The notes beneath the pieces were generated by a model that was given only the letters and a program-made list of their open reading frames with translations, did no database searches and was not told the origin of the DNA. Source: Nocardia higoensis (GTDB lineage Bacteria > Actinomycetota > Actinomycetes > Mycobacteriales > Mycobacteriaceae). Taken from it: a DNA stretch of 64,000 bases. The position numbers and the translations under genes were made by a program. The stretch spans positions 248,001 through 312,000 of the forward strand of contig NZ_JADLQN010000002.1 in assembly GCF_015477835.1 (NCBI RefSeq), in the 5' to 3' direction. Below are positions 9,171-17,938 of this stretch, piece after piece (the first letter of the stretch is position 1; the number at the start of each line of letters is the position of its first letter).

Positions 9171-10373
9171 ATGGCGGGTACGAAGAATTCACAGAGCAGG
9201 CTGGACAGCCCGCTCGGCCTCAAACTGGCGGGCCTGGCGATGGTGCTCGGGTTGGTGGCCGTCGTCGCGGTCGCGCTGACCATGTTCGTCGGCGGTTTCA
9301 CCACCACGGCCACGGTGCTGGTGCAGGCGCCCCGCAGCGGTCTGGTCCTCGATCCCGACGCCAAGGTGAAGGTGCGCGGCGTGGAGATCGGCACGGTGGC
9401 GCAGATCGATCACAACGGTGAGGACGCGACGCTGAAGCTGGCGCTGGATCCGGACAAGCTGAAGCTGGTGCCGGCCAACGCGACCGTCGACATCCGGTCC
9501 ACCACGGTGTTCGGCGCCAAGTACGTCAACTTCCAGATCCCGGAGAATCCGTCGGCCGAAACGTTGCGGGCGGGCGCGACGGTGGTCGCCGACCACGTGA
9601 CCGTCGAGTTCAACACGCTGTTCCAGCAGCTGTCCGACATCCTGACCGAACTCGAGCCGCAGAAGCTCAACGCGACGCTGGCCGCGCTCGGCCAAGCCCT
9701 GAACGGTCGCGGCGAGACACTGGGGCAGCTGATGGAAGACCTGGACGGGTACCTGCGCGAGATGAACCCGACGCTGCCCACCCTGCGCGAGGATCTGCGG
9801 GTGACCGCGCAGGTCGGCCACCTCTACGCCGACACCGCCCCTGATCTGCTGCGCATGGTGGACAATGCGGTCGTCACCAGTTCCGCGCTGGTCGACGAAC
9901 AGGCGAGCCTCGACGACGTGCTGGCCAACCTGATCGGCCTGGCCGACACCACGGGCGCGGTGCTGCGGGAGAACGAGCAGAACCTGGGGACGGCGCTGGA
10001 TCTGCTGCGCCCGACCACGCAACTGCTCGAGCAGTACGCGCCGGGCACGCAGTGCATGATCAACGCGGTGGCCGCGATGATGCCCCTCGGCGAGGCGGTG
10101 TTCGGCGGCCTGCAGCCCGGTGTCGCCATGAACACCAACTTCATGTTCGGCGCCGAGCCCTACTCCTATCCCGACGACCTGCCGAAGGTGAACGCCACCG
10201 GCGGTCCGCGCTGCGAGGGCCTGGTCGACCGGGTGCCCGGCAGCCATGTGAACTACGTCGTCACCGACACCAGTCAGGGCATGCCGTACGTGCCGTCCAT
10301 GGAAACGAAATTCAACGGTCCCAAAGTGTTCCAGTTGCTGCTGGGAGGTCTTCCGGGGGTGAGCGCGCCGTGA
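9171..10373 (+). CDS. mce4A: Mce4A substrate-binding/tunnel protein
   Basis: A 400-residue Mce-family protein with an N-terminal membrane anchor (about 19-41), the MlaD/Mce domain (about 45-130, beginning PRSGLVLDPDAKVKVRGVEI), a long helical middle region and a C-terminal domain with two Cys. Mce proteins assemble as a hexameric ring and tube across the periplasm that shuttles lipid; Mce4 handles cholesterol in mycobacteria. The length equals M. tuberculosis Mce4A. Its stop overlaps the mce4B GTG. Confidence 0.94.
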   Translation: MAGTKNSQSRLDSPLGLKLAGLAMVLGLVAVVAVALTMFVGGFTTTATVLVQAPRSGLVLDPDAKVKVRGVEIGTVAQIDHNGEDATLKLALDPDKLKLVPANATVDIRSTTVFGAKYVNFQIPENPSAETLRAGATVVADHVTVEFNTLFQQLSDILTELEPQKLNATLAALGQALNGRGETLGQLMEDLDGYLREMNPTLPTLREDLRVTAQVGHLYADTAPDLLRMVDNAVVTSSALVDEQASLDDVLANLIGLADTTGAVLRENEQNLGTALDLLRPTTQLLEQYAPGTQCMINAVAAMMPLGEAVFGGLQPGVAMNTNFMFGAEPYSYPDDLPKVNATGGPRCEGLVDRVPGSHVNYVVTDTSQGMPYVPSMETKFNGPKVFQLLLGGLPGVSAP

Positions 10374-11419
10374 AAAACACCGCGACCACGGTCAAACTGA
10401 CCATCTTCACCCTGGTGATGGCGCTGATCTTCGCCGGCCTGGCCGTCGTGTTCAGTCAGATGCGCTTCGCCAGACAGGACGGCTACCACGCCGTGTTCAC
10501 CAGCTCCTCGGGCATCCTGCCCGGCGACAAGGTGCGCATCGCGGGCGTGCCGGTCGGATCGATCAGTTCGGTGGAGGTGGACAGGTCCGACGCGAACGAG
10601 CCCGGCGGCGACTACCTGGCCCACGTCGAATTCGACATCGACCGCAAGTACCGGCTGCTCACCAGCACCCGTGCCCAGATCAAGTACGAGAACCTCGTCG
10701 GCGACCGCTATCTGGAACTGGTCGAGGGGCCGGGCAGCGCCGACGAGCTGCGCCCCGGTGGCACCATTCCCGTGCAGCAGACCGCGCCCGCGCTGGATCT
10801 GGACATGCTGCTCGGCGGATTCAAGCCGCTGCTGCGCGGCCTGGACCCCGGCCAGGTCAACGACCTCACCAATGCGTTGCTGCAGGTGTTCCAGGGCCAG
10901 GGCGGCACGCTGGTCTCCCTGCTCGACAGTGGCGGCTCCTTCGCCCGGACCCTCGGCGAGCGCGACGCGCTGATCGGCAGCGTCATCGACAACCTCAACA
11001 CCGTGCTCGCCACCATCGACGAGCGCGACCAGCAGTTCGACACCACCCTGAACGAACTGCAGCGCCTGGTCAGCGGGCTGGCCGCGGACAGCGACCCGAT
11101 CGCCTCGGCCATCCCCAGGATCGCCGGCGCCACCGGCGACCTCACCGATCTGCTCGCCCAGGCTCGGCCGGATCTGCGCGCCACCGTCGAACAGACCGAT
11201 CGGCTGGCGGGCAATCTCAACGCCGGCGAAGACACCATGGAGTGGGTCATCCAGCAACTGCCCGAGACCTACCGCAAGCTGATCCGCATCGGTTCCTACG
11301 GCTCGTTCCTGGCCCTCTACGTCTGCGCCACGAACTTCCTGATCGACGGTCCCGACGGTAAACCGCTGCTGGTCAACATGCCCGGCGGTCAGGACACGGG
11401 AAGGTGTGCGGCGGAATGA
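10370..11419 (+). CDS. mce4B: Mce4B
   Basis: A 349-residue Mce protein with an N-terminal hydrophobic anchor (about 8-30), a Mce/MlaD domain beginning GYHAVFTSSSGILPGDKVRI, and a helical region with conserved LDPGQVNDLTNALLQVFQGQ. The GTG at 10370 overlaps the mce4A stop by four bases (GTGA), which decides the start over a much longer in-frame extension. Component of the Mce4 hexamer. Confidence 0.93.
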   Translation: MKNTATTVKLTIFTLVMALIFAGLAVVFSQMRFARQDGYHAVFTSSSGILPGDKVRIAGVPVGSISSVEVDRSDANEPGGDYLAHVEFDIDRKYRLLTSTRAQIKYENLVGDRYLELVEGPGSADELRPGGTIPVQQTAPALDLDMLLGGFKPLLRGLDPGQVNDLTNALLQVFQGQGGTLVSLLDSGGSFARTLGERDALIGSVIDNLNTVLATIDERDQQFDTTLNELQRLVSGLAADSDPIASAIPRIAGATGDLTDLLAQARPDLRATVEQTDRLAGNLNAGEDTMEWVIQQLPETYRKLIRIGSYGSFLALYVCATNFLIDGPDGKPLLVNMPGGQDTGRCAAE

Positions 11420-12510
11420 CAGACACCGGAAAGACAGACGCCGGAAAGACAGGGAACCGCTCGCCCGCCATCACCATCGGCATCGTCGGCGTCGTCGTCG
11501 CGGTCTGCGTGGCGCTGTCGGCACTGCAGTTCGACCGGCTGCCGTTCATCCGCTCCGGCGCGAGCTACACCGCCTTCTTCGCCGACGCGGGCGGACTGCT
11601 GCCCGGTGACCATGTGCAGGTCGCCGGGGTGCGGTCGGGCCGGGTCGACGGCGTGGAGCTGGCCGGGGACAAGGTGCTGGTGAGGTTCACCGTCGACGAG
11701 ACGCTCGTGCTGGGGGACAGGACCTCCGCCGCGATCAAGACCAATACCGTGCTCGGGCGCAAGTCGCTCGAGGTGGTGCCCGACGGCGCGGGCGCGCTGC
11801 GTCGCGACGACACCATCCCGCTCGAGCGCACCACCTCGCCGTACTCGCTCAACGACGCGCTCGGCGAACTCGCCACCACCGTCGGGGGCCTGGACATGCA
11901 GAAGGTCGACGAGACCCTGGACGCGCTGTCGGTGACCTTCGCCGACACCCCCGCGCCGTTGCGCGGCGCCCTCGACGGCATCACCGAACTCTCGCGCACC
12001 ATCAACACCCGCGACGAGGCGCTCTCGCAGCTGCTGGAACGGGCGCAGAGCGTCACGAAGATCCTCTCCGACCGCAGCCAGCAGATCAACGCGCTGCTCT
12101 TGGACGGCAACCAGCTGCTCGGTGAACTCGACGCCAGGCGCACCGCGCTCGGCCAGCTGATCGTCCACGTCAACGGGCTGGCTCAGGAACTGCGCGGACT
12201 CGTCGCCGACAACGAGGCGCAGCTCGCGCCCGCGTTGGACAAGCTCAATCAGGTGCTGGATGTGTTGCAGCGCAACCGCCAGGACATCAGCGAGGCGCTC
12301 GACGGGCTCGGCCCGTTCGCGGCGGCCCTCGGTGAACAGGTCGGCAACGGGCCGTGGTTCAACGCCTACGTCGTCAACGCGACCAGCGTCGGCCTGCAAC
12401 CCCTCGTCGACGCGCTGGTGTGGCCGGAGCATCTGCCCGACGATCTGCGCAACTTCTTCTTGAACCCGCCGCCCTCGATCGAGCCGGCCGTGCAGGAGCC
12501 GCCACGATGA
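11416..12510 (+). CDS. mce4C: Mce4C
   Basis: A 364-residue Mce protein with a membrane anchor at about 19-36, a Mce/MlaD domain with GLLPGDHVQVAGVRSGRVDG, and a long coiled helical segment (about 130-330). The ATG overlaps the mce4B stop as ATGA; an in-frame GTG four codons upstream is possible but less likely. It ends in a short proline-rich tail. Confidence 0.93.
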   Translation: MTDTGKTDAGKTGNRSPAITIGIVGVVVAVCVALSALQFDRLPFIRSGASYTAFFADAGGLLPGDHVQVAGVRSGRVDGVELAGDKVLVRFTVDETLVLGDRTSAAIKTNTVLGRKSLEVVPDGAGALRRDDTIPLERTTSPYSLNDALGELATTVGGLDMQKVDETLDALSVTFADTPAPLRGALDGITELSRTINTRDEALSQLLERAQSVTKILSDRSQQINALLLDGNQLLGELDARRTALGQLIVHVNGLAQELRGLVADNEAQLAPALDKLNQVLDVLQRNRQDISEALDGLGPFAAALGEQVGNGPWFNAYVVNATSVGLQPLVDALVWPEHLPDDLRNFFLNPPPSIEPAVQEPPR

Positions 12511-13805
12511 CCACATCTGACACCGCCGACCGGACCTCCGGACTGCGCAGGCCGCCGCGCTGGGCGCTGCTGGTCGCCGCCGCGATCGTCGTCGCCCTCG
12601 TCGGGGCGCTGCTCTACATCGGCGTCACCCGGATCAGCACCATGCGGATCACCGCCTACTTCCCGTCCACCTCGGGCCTGTACAAGGGCGACGACGTGCG
12701 GGTGCTCGGCGTCCCGGTCGGCAAGGTCGATTCGGTCGAGCCCGGTGACGAGCAGGTGAAGGTGCGCATGACCGTCGACCGCGGCGTCGACATCCCCGCC
12801 GACGCTCGCGCCGTCATCGTCTCGCCCTCGCTGGTGACCGCCCGCTTCATCCAGCTCGCCCCGGCCTACACCGGCGGCGACAAGCTGGTCGACGGCGACG
12901 AGATCCCGATCGAGCGGACCGCCGTCCCGGTCGAATGGGACGACATCAAGACCGAACTGTCCGAGCTGGCGACCACGCTGGGGCCGGTCGGCGACGACGA
13001 GCAGGGCTCCTTCGGCCGCTTCGTCGAGACCACCGCGGACAACCTCGACGGCAACGGCGAACGGATGCGCGAAACGCTGCGCGCACTGTCGGCCACCTTG
13101 ACCACGCTGTCGGACGGTCGCACCGACCTGTTCGGCACCATCCGCAATCTGCAGCAGTTCGTCGAGGTCATCTCGGCCAGCAATGAGCAGATCGTGCAGT
13201 TCGGCGGCAGGCTGGCCTCGGTCTCCTCGGTGCTGGCCGGCGTGTCCGACGACCTCGGGGCGGGTCTGGACAATCTGGATCTGGCCGTCGCCGACGTGCA
13301 GCGTTTCCTGGATTCCAGCGGCGCCGAACTCACCGACAGCACCCAGCGCCTGGCCGAGGTCACCCAGATCCTGGTGGACAAGCGCCCGGAGGTCGAACGA
13401 GTGCTGCACTCCGGCCCGACCGCGCTGGTGAACTTCTACCAGCTCTACAAGCCGGCCCAAGGGAGCTTCACCGGCGCCGTCGCGCTCAACAACACCGCCG
13501 ACCCGCTGAGCTTCCTGTGCGGTTCGGTGCGCGCGCTCGAGGAGAACGACTCCGATCGCAGCGCCGACCTGTGCGCGACCCATCTGGCCCCGGTCATCGA
13601 CTCGCTGGCGATGAACTACGCGCCGATCATGGTCAACCCGGCCACCGGCGTGCACGCCTTCCCGAACCAGCTCACCTTCAGTCCGCCGAGCCTGGCCGAC
13701 GAGGTGCCCGAATCGGTGAAGAACCCGCGGGCCGCGCCCGCACCCGCGCCGGTCGTCGTGCCCAGCGGGCTGGCCGGACTGGCGATTCCCGGAGGTGGAC
13801 GATGA
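12507..13805 (+). CDS. mce4D: Mce4D
   Basis: A 432-residue Mce protein. The anchor is at about 19-40, the Mce/MlaD domain follows (STSGLYKGDDVRVLGVPVGK), and the C-terminal part contains two Cys (FLCGSVRAL and ADLCATHL) likely to be disulphide-bonded outside the membrane. The tail is Ala/Pro rich. The start is fixed by the ATGA overlap with mce4C. Confidence 0.93.
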   Translation: MTTSDTADRTSGLRRPPRWALLVAAAIVVALVGALLYIGVTRISTMRITAYFPSTSGLYKGDDVRVLGVPVGKVDSVEPGDEQVKVRMTVDRGVDIPADARAVIVSPSLVTARFIQLAPAYTGGDKLVDGDEIPIERTAVPVEWDDIKTELSELATTLGPVGDDEQGSFGRFVETTADNLDGNGERMRETLRALSATLTTLSDGRTDLFGTIRNLQQFVEVISASNEQIVQFGGRLASVSSVLAGVSDDLGAGLDNLDLAVADVQRFLDSSGAELTDSTQRLAEVTQILVDKRPEVERVLHSGPTALVNFYQLYKPAQGSFTGAVALNNTADPLSFLCGSVRALEENDSDRSADLCATHLAPVIDSLAMNYAPIMVNPATGVHAFPNQLTFSPPSLADEVPESVKNPRAAPAPAPVVVPSGLAGLAIPGGGR

Positions 13806-15025
13806 GCCGCGCACGCCGCACGACCGCGGTGCTCGCGCTGGGGGTGAGCCTGGCACTGGCCACCACCGGCTGTGAATGGACCGGCCTGAACTCGCTGCCC
13901 ATGCCGGGTGCGGAGGGCACGGGCGAGGGCGCCTACCAGGTGCAGATCCAGATGCCCAATGTCACCACGCTGACGCAGAACTCGCCGGTGCGCGTCGACG
14001 ACGTCGATGTGGGCTCGGTGACCGACATCGTGGTGCAGGACTGGCACGCGCTGGTGACCGTCTCACTGAATCCGGAGGTGCGCCTGCCCGCCAACGCTGT
14101 CGCCCGGATCGGCCAGACCAGTCTGCTCGGCTCCAACCACGTCGAGCTGGCCGCACCCGAGGACGTCGCGCCGGAAGGACAGCTCGAGCCGGGCGATGTG
14201 ATCCCGCTGGCCCGCGCAGGCGCCTACCCGACCACCGAGGAAGTGCTGTCCTCGCTGTCGGTGGTGCTCAATGGCGGCGGCATCGCGCAGCTCGAGACCA
14301 TCACCACCGAACTGAACGCGGCCCTGACCGGCCGTGAGGACGCCATTCGCGACCTGATGCCGCAGCTGAACGAGCTGACCACCAATCTGCAGGCGCAGAC
14401 CGGCGACATCATCGCCGCGATGGAAGGGCTCGACCGCTTCGGCGGGCAACTCGCCGATCAGCGGGTGGTGCTCGAGAACGCGCTCGACGGAATCCATCCG
14501 GCGCTGACTGTGCTGGCCGACCGCAGGGAGAACATCACCCGCGCGATCACCGCGCTGGGCGAGCTCAGTGATGTCACCCAGCGGGTCATCGACACCAGCG
14601 GGGAGAACCTGAAGGCCAACCTCGACGCGCTCTGGCCGACCCTGCAGCAGCTGGCCGACACCGGCGGCAATCTCGCCGAGTCGCTGAAGATCCTGCTGAC
14701 GTTCCCGTTCCCGTTGAAGAACCTGGACAAGGCCATCAAGGGCGATTACCTGAACCTGTTCATGACCGTCGACATGACCGGCAAACGCCTGGACTCCAAC
14801 TGGCTGTCGGGCACCCCGCTGGGTGGTCGCTTCGGCGGCGTGGAAGGCATTGTCGGCAGCTTCGCGCCGAGCACGGCCAGCGACGTCGGCAACCCGGCCA
14901 CCGGTCCGCTCGCCGAACCCGCGCCGACGCCCTCGCCCACCCCGACCATTCCCGGACTGCCGCCGATCCCCGGTCTGCCCGCCATTCCCGGTCTGACCGT
15001 TCCGCTGGAAGGGGGACAGCCATGA
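13802..15025 (+). CDS. mce4E: Mce4E lipoprotein
   Basis: A 407-residue Mce protein that, as usual for MceE subunits, is a lipoprotein: an Arg-rich n-region, hydrophobic stretch and lipobox LATTGC with Cys24. The Mce/MlaD domain follows (SPVRVDDVDVGSVTDIVVQD), then helices and a low-complexity C-terminus with repeated PGLPPIPG-type units. The ATGA overlap with mce4D sets the start. Confidence 0.93.
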   Translation: MSRARRTTAVLALGVSLALATTGCEWTGLNSLPMPGAEGTGEGAYQVQIQMPNVTTLTQNSPVRVDDVDVGSVTDIVVQDWHALVTVSLNPEVRLPANAVARIGQTSLLGSNHVELAAPEDVAPEGQLEPGDVIPLARAGAYPTTEEVLSSLSVVLNGGGIAQLETITTELNAALTGREDAIRDLMPQLNELTTNLQAQTGDIIAAMEGLDRFGGQLADQRVVLENALDGIHPALTVLADRRENITRAITALGELSDVTQRVIDTSGENLKANLDALWPTLQQLADTGGNLAESLKILLTFPFPLKNLDKAIKGDYLNLFMTVDMTGKRLDSNWLSGTPLGGRFGGVEGIVGSFAPSTASDVGNPATGPLAEPAPTPSPTPTIPGLPPIPGLPAIPGLTVPLEGGQP

Positions 15026-16440
15026 AACTGACCCGGTTCGTCCGCACCCAGTTGGTGATCTTCTCGATCCTCACCGTGGTCGGCCTGACCGTCATGGCGG
15101 GCACCTATGTGCAACTGCCCGCCATGTTCGGCATCGGCCGCTACCAGGTGACCGTGCAGCTGGCCGCCACCGGTGGGCTCTACGAGCACGCCAATGTCAC
15201 CTATCGCGGCACCAATGTGGGGCGGGTGAAGGAGGTTCGGCTCACCACCGAGGGCGTGGAAGCCGAACTGTCCATCGACAGCGACTACCCGATCCCCGCC
15301 GACGTGGACGCCTGGGTGCGCAGTGTCTCGGCGATCGGCGAGCAGTACGTCGATCTGATCCCGCCGGACCCGTCGACCGGCGGCGAGTTGGGAGACGGCG
15401 CGGTCATCCCCGTCGAGCGCACCCAGCTGCCCCAGGACGTCGGCGCGCTGCTCGACCAGACCGAGCGGCTGCTGGCCAGCGTGCAGGACACCCGGCTGCG
15501 CCAGGTGATCGACGAGGCGTTCAAGGCGTTCAACGGCGCGGGCCCGGATCTGCAGCGCTTCATCGACTCGGCCGCACTGCTGGTGCAGGAGGCCCAGGAC
15601 AGTACCGAGCCGACCAAGAAGCTGATCGAGCAGATCGGCCCGCTGCTGGACACCCAGGTCCGTTCCGAGGACGCCATCCGATCCTGGACCGCCGACCTGG
15701 CCACCCTCACCGACCAACTGCGTGCCCACGACCCCTCCCTGCGCAGCCTGCTCCAGGACAGCCCCGCCGCGATGGCGCGGGTGACCCAGCAGTTCAACGA
15801 GCTGCAACCCACGCTGCCGATCCTGCTGTCCAATCTGGTCAGCGTCGGACAGGTGTCCTCGATCTACCACCCGGGCATCGAACAGATACTGGTGGTGTAT
15901 CCGCCGCTGATCGCCTCCCTCATCACCGCGATCCGCGGCCCGCTGGAATACGGCGTCATGGTCGACTTCATGACGACCGTGCACGACCCGCCCGCGTGCA
16001 CCACCGGCTTCCTGCCCGCGGACCAGCGGCGCTCGCCGAGTGAGACCGACTACATCCCCACCCCGCCCGGCCTGTACTGCAAGCTCCCGCAGGACTCGCC
16101 GATCGAGGTGCGCGGCATCCGCAACACCCCGTGCATGGAGTACCCGGGCAGGCGCGCGCCCACCCCCGAACTGTGCCGCACGGGATACGTCCCGCTGGGC
16201 GACGAACCGGCGTACGGCCCGGTGAATCCGGTCCCCCCGGCCGCGGGCTCCGGCGAGGATCCCGGCACCACCGCCCCCGCCTCGTACCAGGCGCCCGCGG
16301 CGGGGCGGTCCTACGATCCGTCCACAGGTGTCTACATCGGCACCGACGGCCGCACCTATCGGCAAGGAGATGTCGCCCCCGGCGGTTCGGGGACGGTACC
16401 GTCGAGCTGGCAGGCGATGCTCGAGGAGCAGCAACGATGA
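15022..16440 (+). CDS. mce4F: Mce4F
   Basis: A 472-residue Mce protein with an N-terminal anchor (about 9-29), a Mce/MlaD domain (GGLYEHANVTYRGTNVGRVK), a helical region, and a Cys-containing C-terminal extension (PPACTTGF, LYCKLPQ, TPCMEYPG, ELCRTGY) followed by a Pro/Gly-rich tail. Last of the six ring subunits; ATGA overlap with mce4E. Confidence 0.93.
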   Translation: MKLTRFVRTQLVIFSILTVVGLTVMAGTYVQLPAMFGIGRYQVTVQLAATGGLYEHANVTYRGTNVGRVKEVRLTTEGVEAELSIDSDYPIPADVDAWVRSVSAIGEQYVDLIPPDPSTGGELGDGAVIPVERTQLPQDVGALLDQTERLLASVQDTRLRQVIDEAFKAFNGAGPDLQRFIDSAALLVQEAQDSTEPTKKLIEQIGPLLDTQVRSEDAIRSWTADLATLTDQLRAHDPSLRSLLQDSPAAMARVTQQFNELQPTLPILLSNLVSVGQVSSIYHPGIEQILVVYPPLIASLITAIRGPLEYGVMVDFMTTVHDPPACTTGFLPADQRRSPSETDYIPTPPGLYCKLPQDSPIEVRGIRNTPCMEYPGRRAPTPELCRTGYVPLGDEPAYGPVNPVPPAAGSGEDPGTTAPASYQAPAAGRSYDPSTGVYIGTDGRTYRQGDVAPGGSGTVPSSWQAMLEEQQR

Positions 16441-17306
16441 GTGATATCAACGACGATTCACGACGTACCCGCCGCCGGGCGGTCCGCACCGCGGGCCCAC
16501 CGGTGGAGGATGCCGGTGCGGCCGATACCGGTGCGTCGGCGACCGCGAAGACGACCGCGGGGGCCTCGAAGTCGGCGACTCGGTCCGCTGCCGGGCAGCG
16601 GGCGGCCGTCGGCGCCGAAGCGAAGCCGAAGACGCCGGCCGCGGCGAAGAAGTCCGACGAACAGATAGCCGACGCCGAGTCCGCCACGGTGGTGCTGTCG
16701 AAGTCGGCGGACGCGGACCCGTCCGCCGACGAGGACGTGTCCGGCGAAGCGGCCACGGTCGTGTCGTCGAAGTCGGCGGAGGAGTCCGTCGCCGGGGACG
16801 TGCCCGCCCGCTCCACCGGTTTCGGTACGCGCGGCATCGTGCTCGTCGCGGCCGCCGCGGTACTGATCGCCGCGCTGGTGGCCGGCGCGGTGGTCTCGGT
16901 GTTCGCCGTCCGCTCCATCGACCGCCAGGCCGACCGGCGCACCGAATACGTGCAGACCGCCGAGCAGGCGATCCTGAACCTCACCACCATCAACGCCGAC
17001 ACGGCCGCGGAGGACATCGACCGCATCCTGTCGCTGGCGTCGGGCAAGTTCAAGACCGAGTTCGACGGTCGGGTCGATCCGTTCCTCACCATCGTGCAGC
17101 AGGCCGAGGTCCGTGCCACCGGTGAGATCGTCGAGGCCGCCCTGGAGAGCGACGAGGAGAATTCGGCGAAGGTGCTCGTCGCTGCCAAGCAGAGCCTCAC
17201 CAACGCGGGCCAGGAGGGGCCGCAGACGCGGTACTACCGCTTCCGGGTGACGGTATCCGAATCCGACTCCGGCCTGACGGCCTCGAATGTGGAGTTCGTG
17301 CCATGA
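16437..17306 (+). CDS. mas4A: Mce-associated membrane protein (Mas4A)
   Basis: A 289-residue Mce-associated protein. The first 130 residues are disordered and rich in Ala, Ser, Thr, Asp and Glu, with two near-repeats around ATVVLSKSADAD and ATVVSSKSAEES. One membrane helix at about 133-158 follows, then a compact extracytoplasmic domain of about 130 residues, as in VirB8-like Mce-associated proteins. These proteins stabilise Mce complexes. ATGA overlap with mce4F. Confidence 0.87.
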   Translation: MSDINDDSRRTRRRAVRTAGPPVEDAGAADTGASATAKTTAGASKSATRSAAGQRAAVGAEAKPKTPAAAKKSDEQIADAESATVVLSKSADADPSADEDVSGEAATVVSSKSAEESVAGDVPARSTGFGTRGIVLVAAAAVLIAALVAGAVVSVFAVRSIDRQADRRTEYVQTAEQAILNLTTINADTAAEDIDRILSLASGKFKTEFDGRVDPFLTIVQQAEVRATGEIVEAALESDEENSAKVLVAAKQSLTNAGQEGPQTRYYRFRVTVSESDSGLTASNVEFVP

Positions 17307-17791
17307 AATTCACCCCAGGAGTGATCGCGGCGTTCCTCGCGGGCGTGCTCGCCCTGTCCGCGCTGCTGGTCATGGGTTTCGGCGGCTACCGCTACTGGAG
17401 TGCCGACCAGGACGACAAGGCCCGTGAGCAGGCGCTGGCGGCGGCCACCACGACCGTGCCCGCCATGTTCAGCTACGAATACACCACTGTCGACACCGAA
17501 CTGCCGAAGACGGCCGACCTGCTCTCGCCCGCCTTCCGCGAGGACTATCTGGCGCTGATCACCAGCGCCATCGCGCCCGGCGCCAAGGAGAAGCAGCTCA
17601 GCGTCATGGCCACCGCGCAGGCGGGTGGCATCGTCGACGCCGATCGCGAACACGCCGTGGTAATGCTGTTCCTCAACCAGGTGACCACCAGCAAGGACAG
17701 CCCGGAGGGCACCACCACCGGCAGCAGACTGCGCGTCGAACTGGACAAGGACGGCGACCGCTGGCTGGTCGACGCCGTCACCCCCATCTGA
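17303..17791 (+). CDS. mas4B: Mce-associated membrane protein (Mas4B)
   Basis: A 162-residue protein with one N-terminal membrane helix (about 6-27) and a periplasmic domain of the same Mce-associated type as its upstream neighbour (SPAFREDYLALI and DKDGDRWLVDAVTPI). ATGA overlap with mas4A. It ends the mce4 operon; the following 147 bp to the convergent histidine kinase show no convincing terminator. Confidence 0.87.
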   Translation: MKFTPGVIAAFLAGVLALSALLVMGFGGYRYWSADQDDKAREQALAAATTTVPAMFSYEYTTVDTELPKTADLLSPAFREDYLALITSAIAPGAKEKQLSVMATAQAGGIVDADREHAVVMLFLNQVTTSKDSPEGTTTGSRLRVELDKDGDRWLVDAVTPI

Positions 17792-17938
17792 ATCCCGTTC
17801 CCGGTCGCGACGGGCGGACGCGCGTGCCCGATCGAAACGCACGCACCGGGACGCCGGTCGATGTCGTCGGCCCGGCTGGGTGACGCGTCGAACCCGTCTC
17901 ACAGTTCGAGCCCGGCGCGGCGATGCGACCGGTCCGGA

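Noticed and set aside
14930..15012. Short repeats at the 3' end of mce4E as a CRISPR or tandem array
   Set aside because: They are in-frame codons for repeated Pro-Gly-Leu-Pro units of the protein tail, not an array with spacers.
17792..17938. Terminator between mas4B and the histidine kinase
   Set aside because: Only 5-6 bp imperfect stems without T-runs were found; not reported as a feature.
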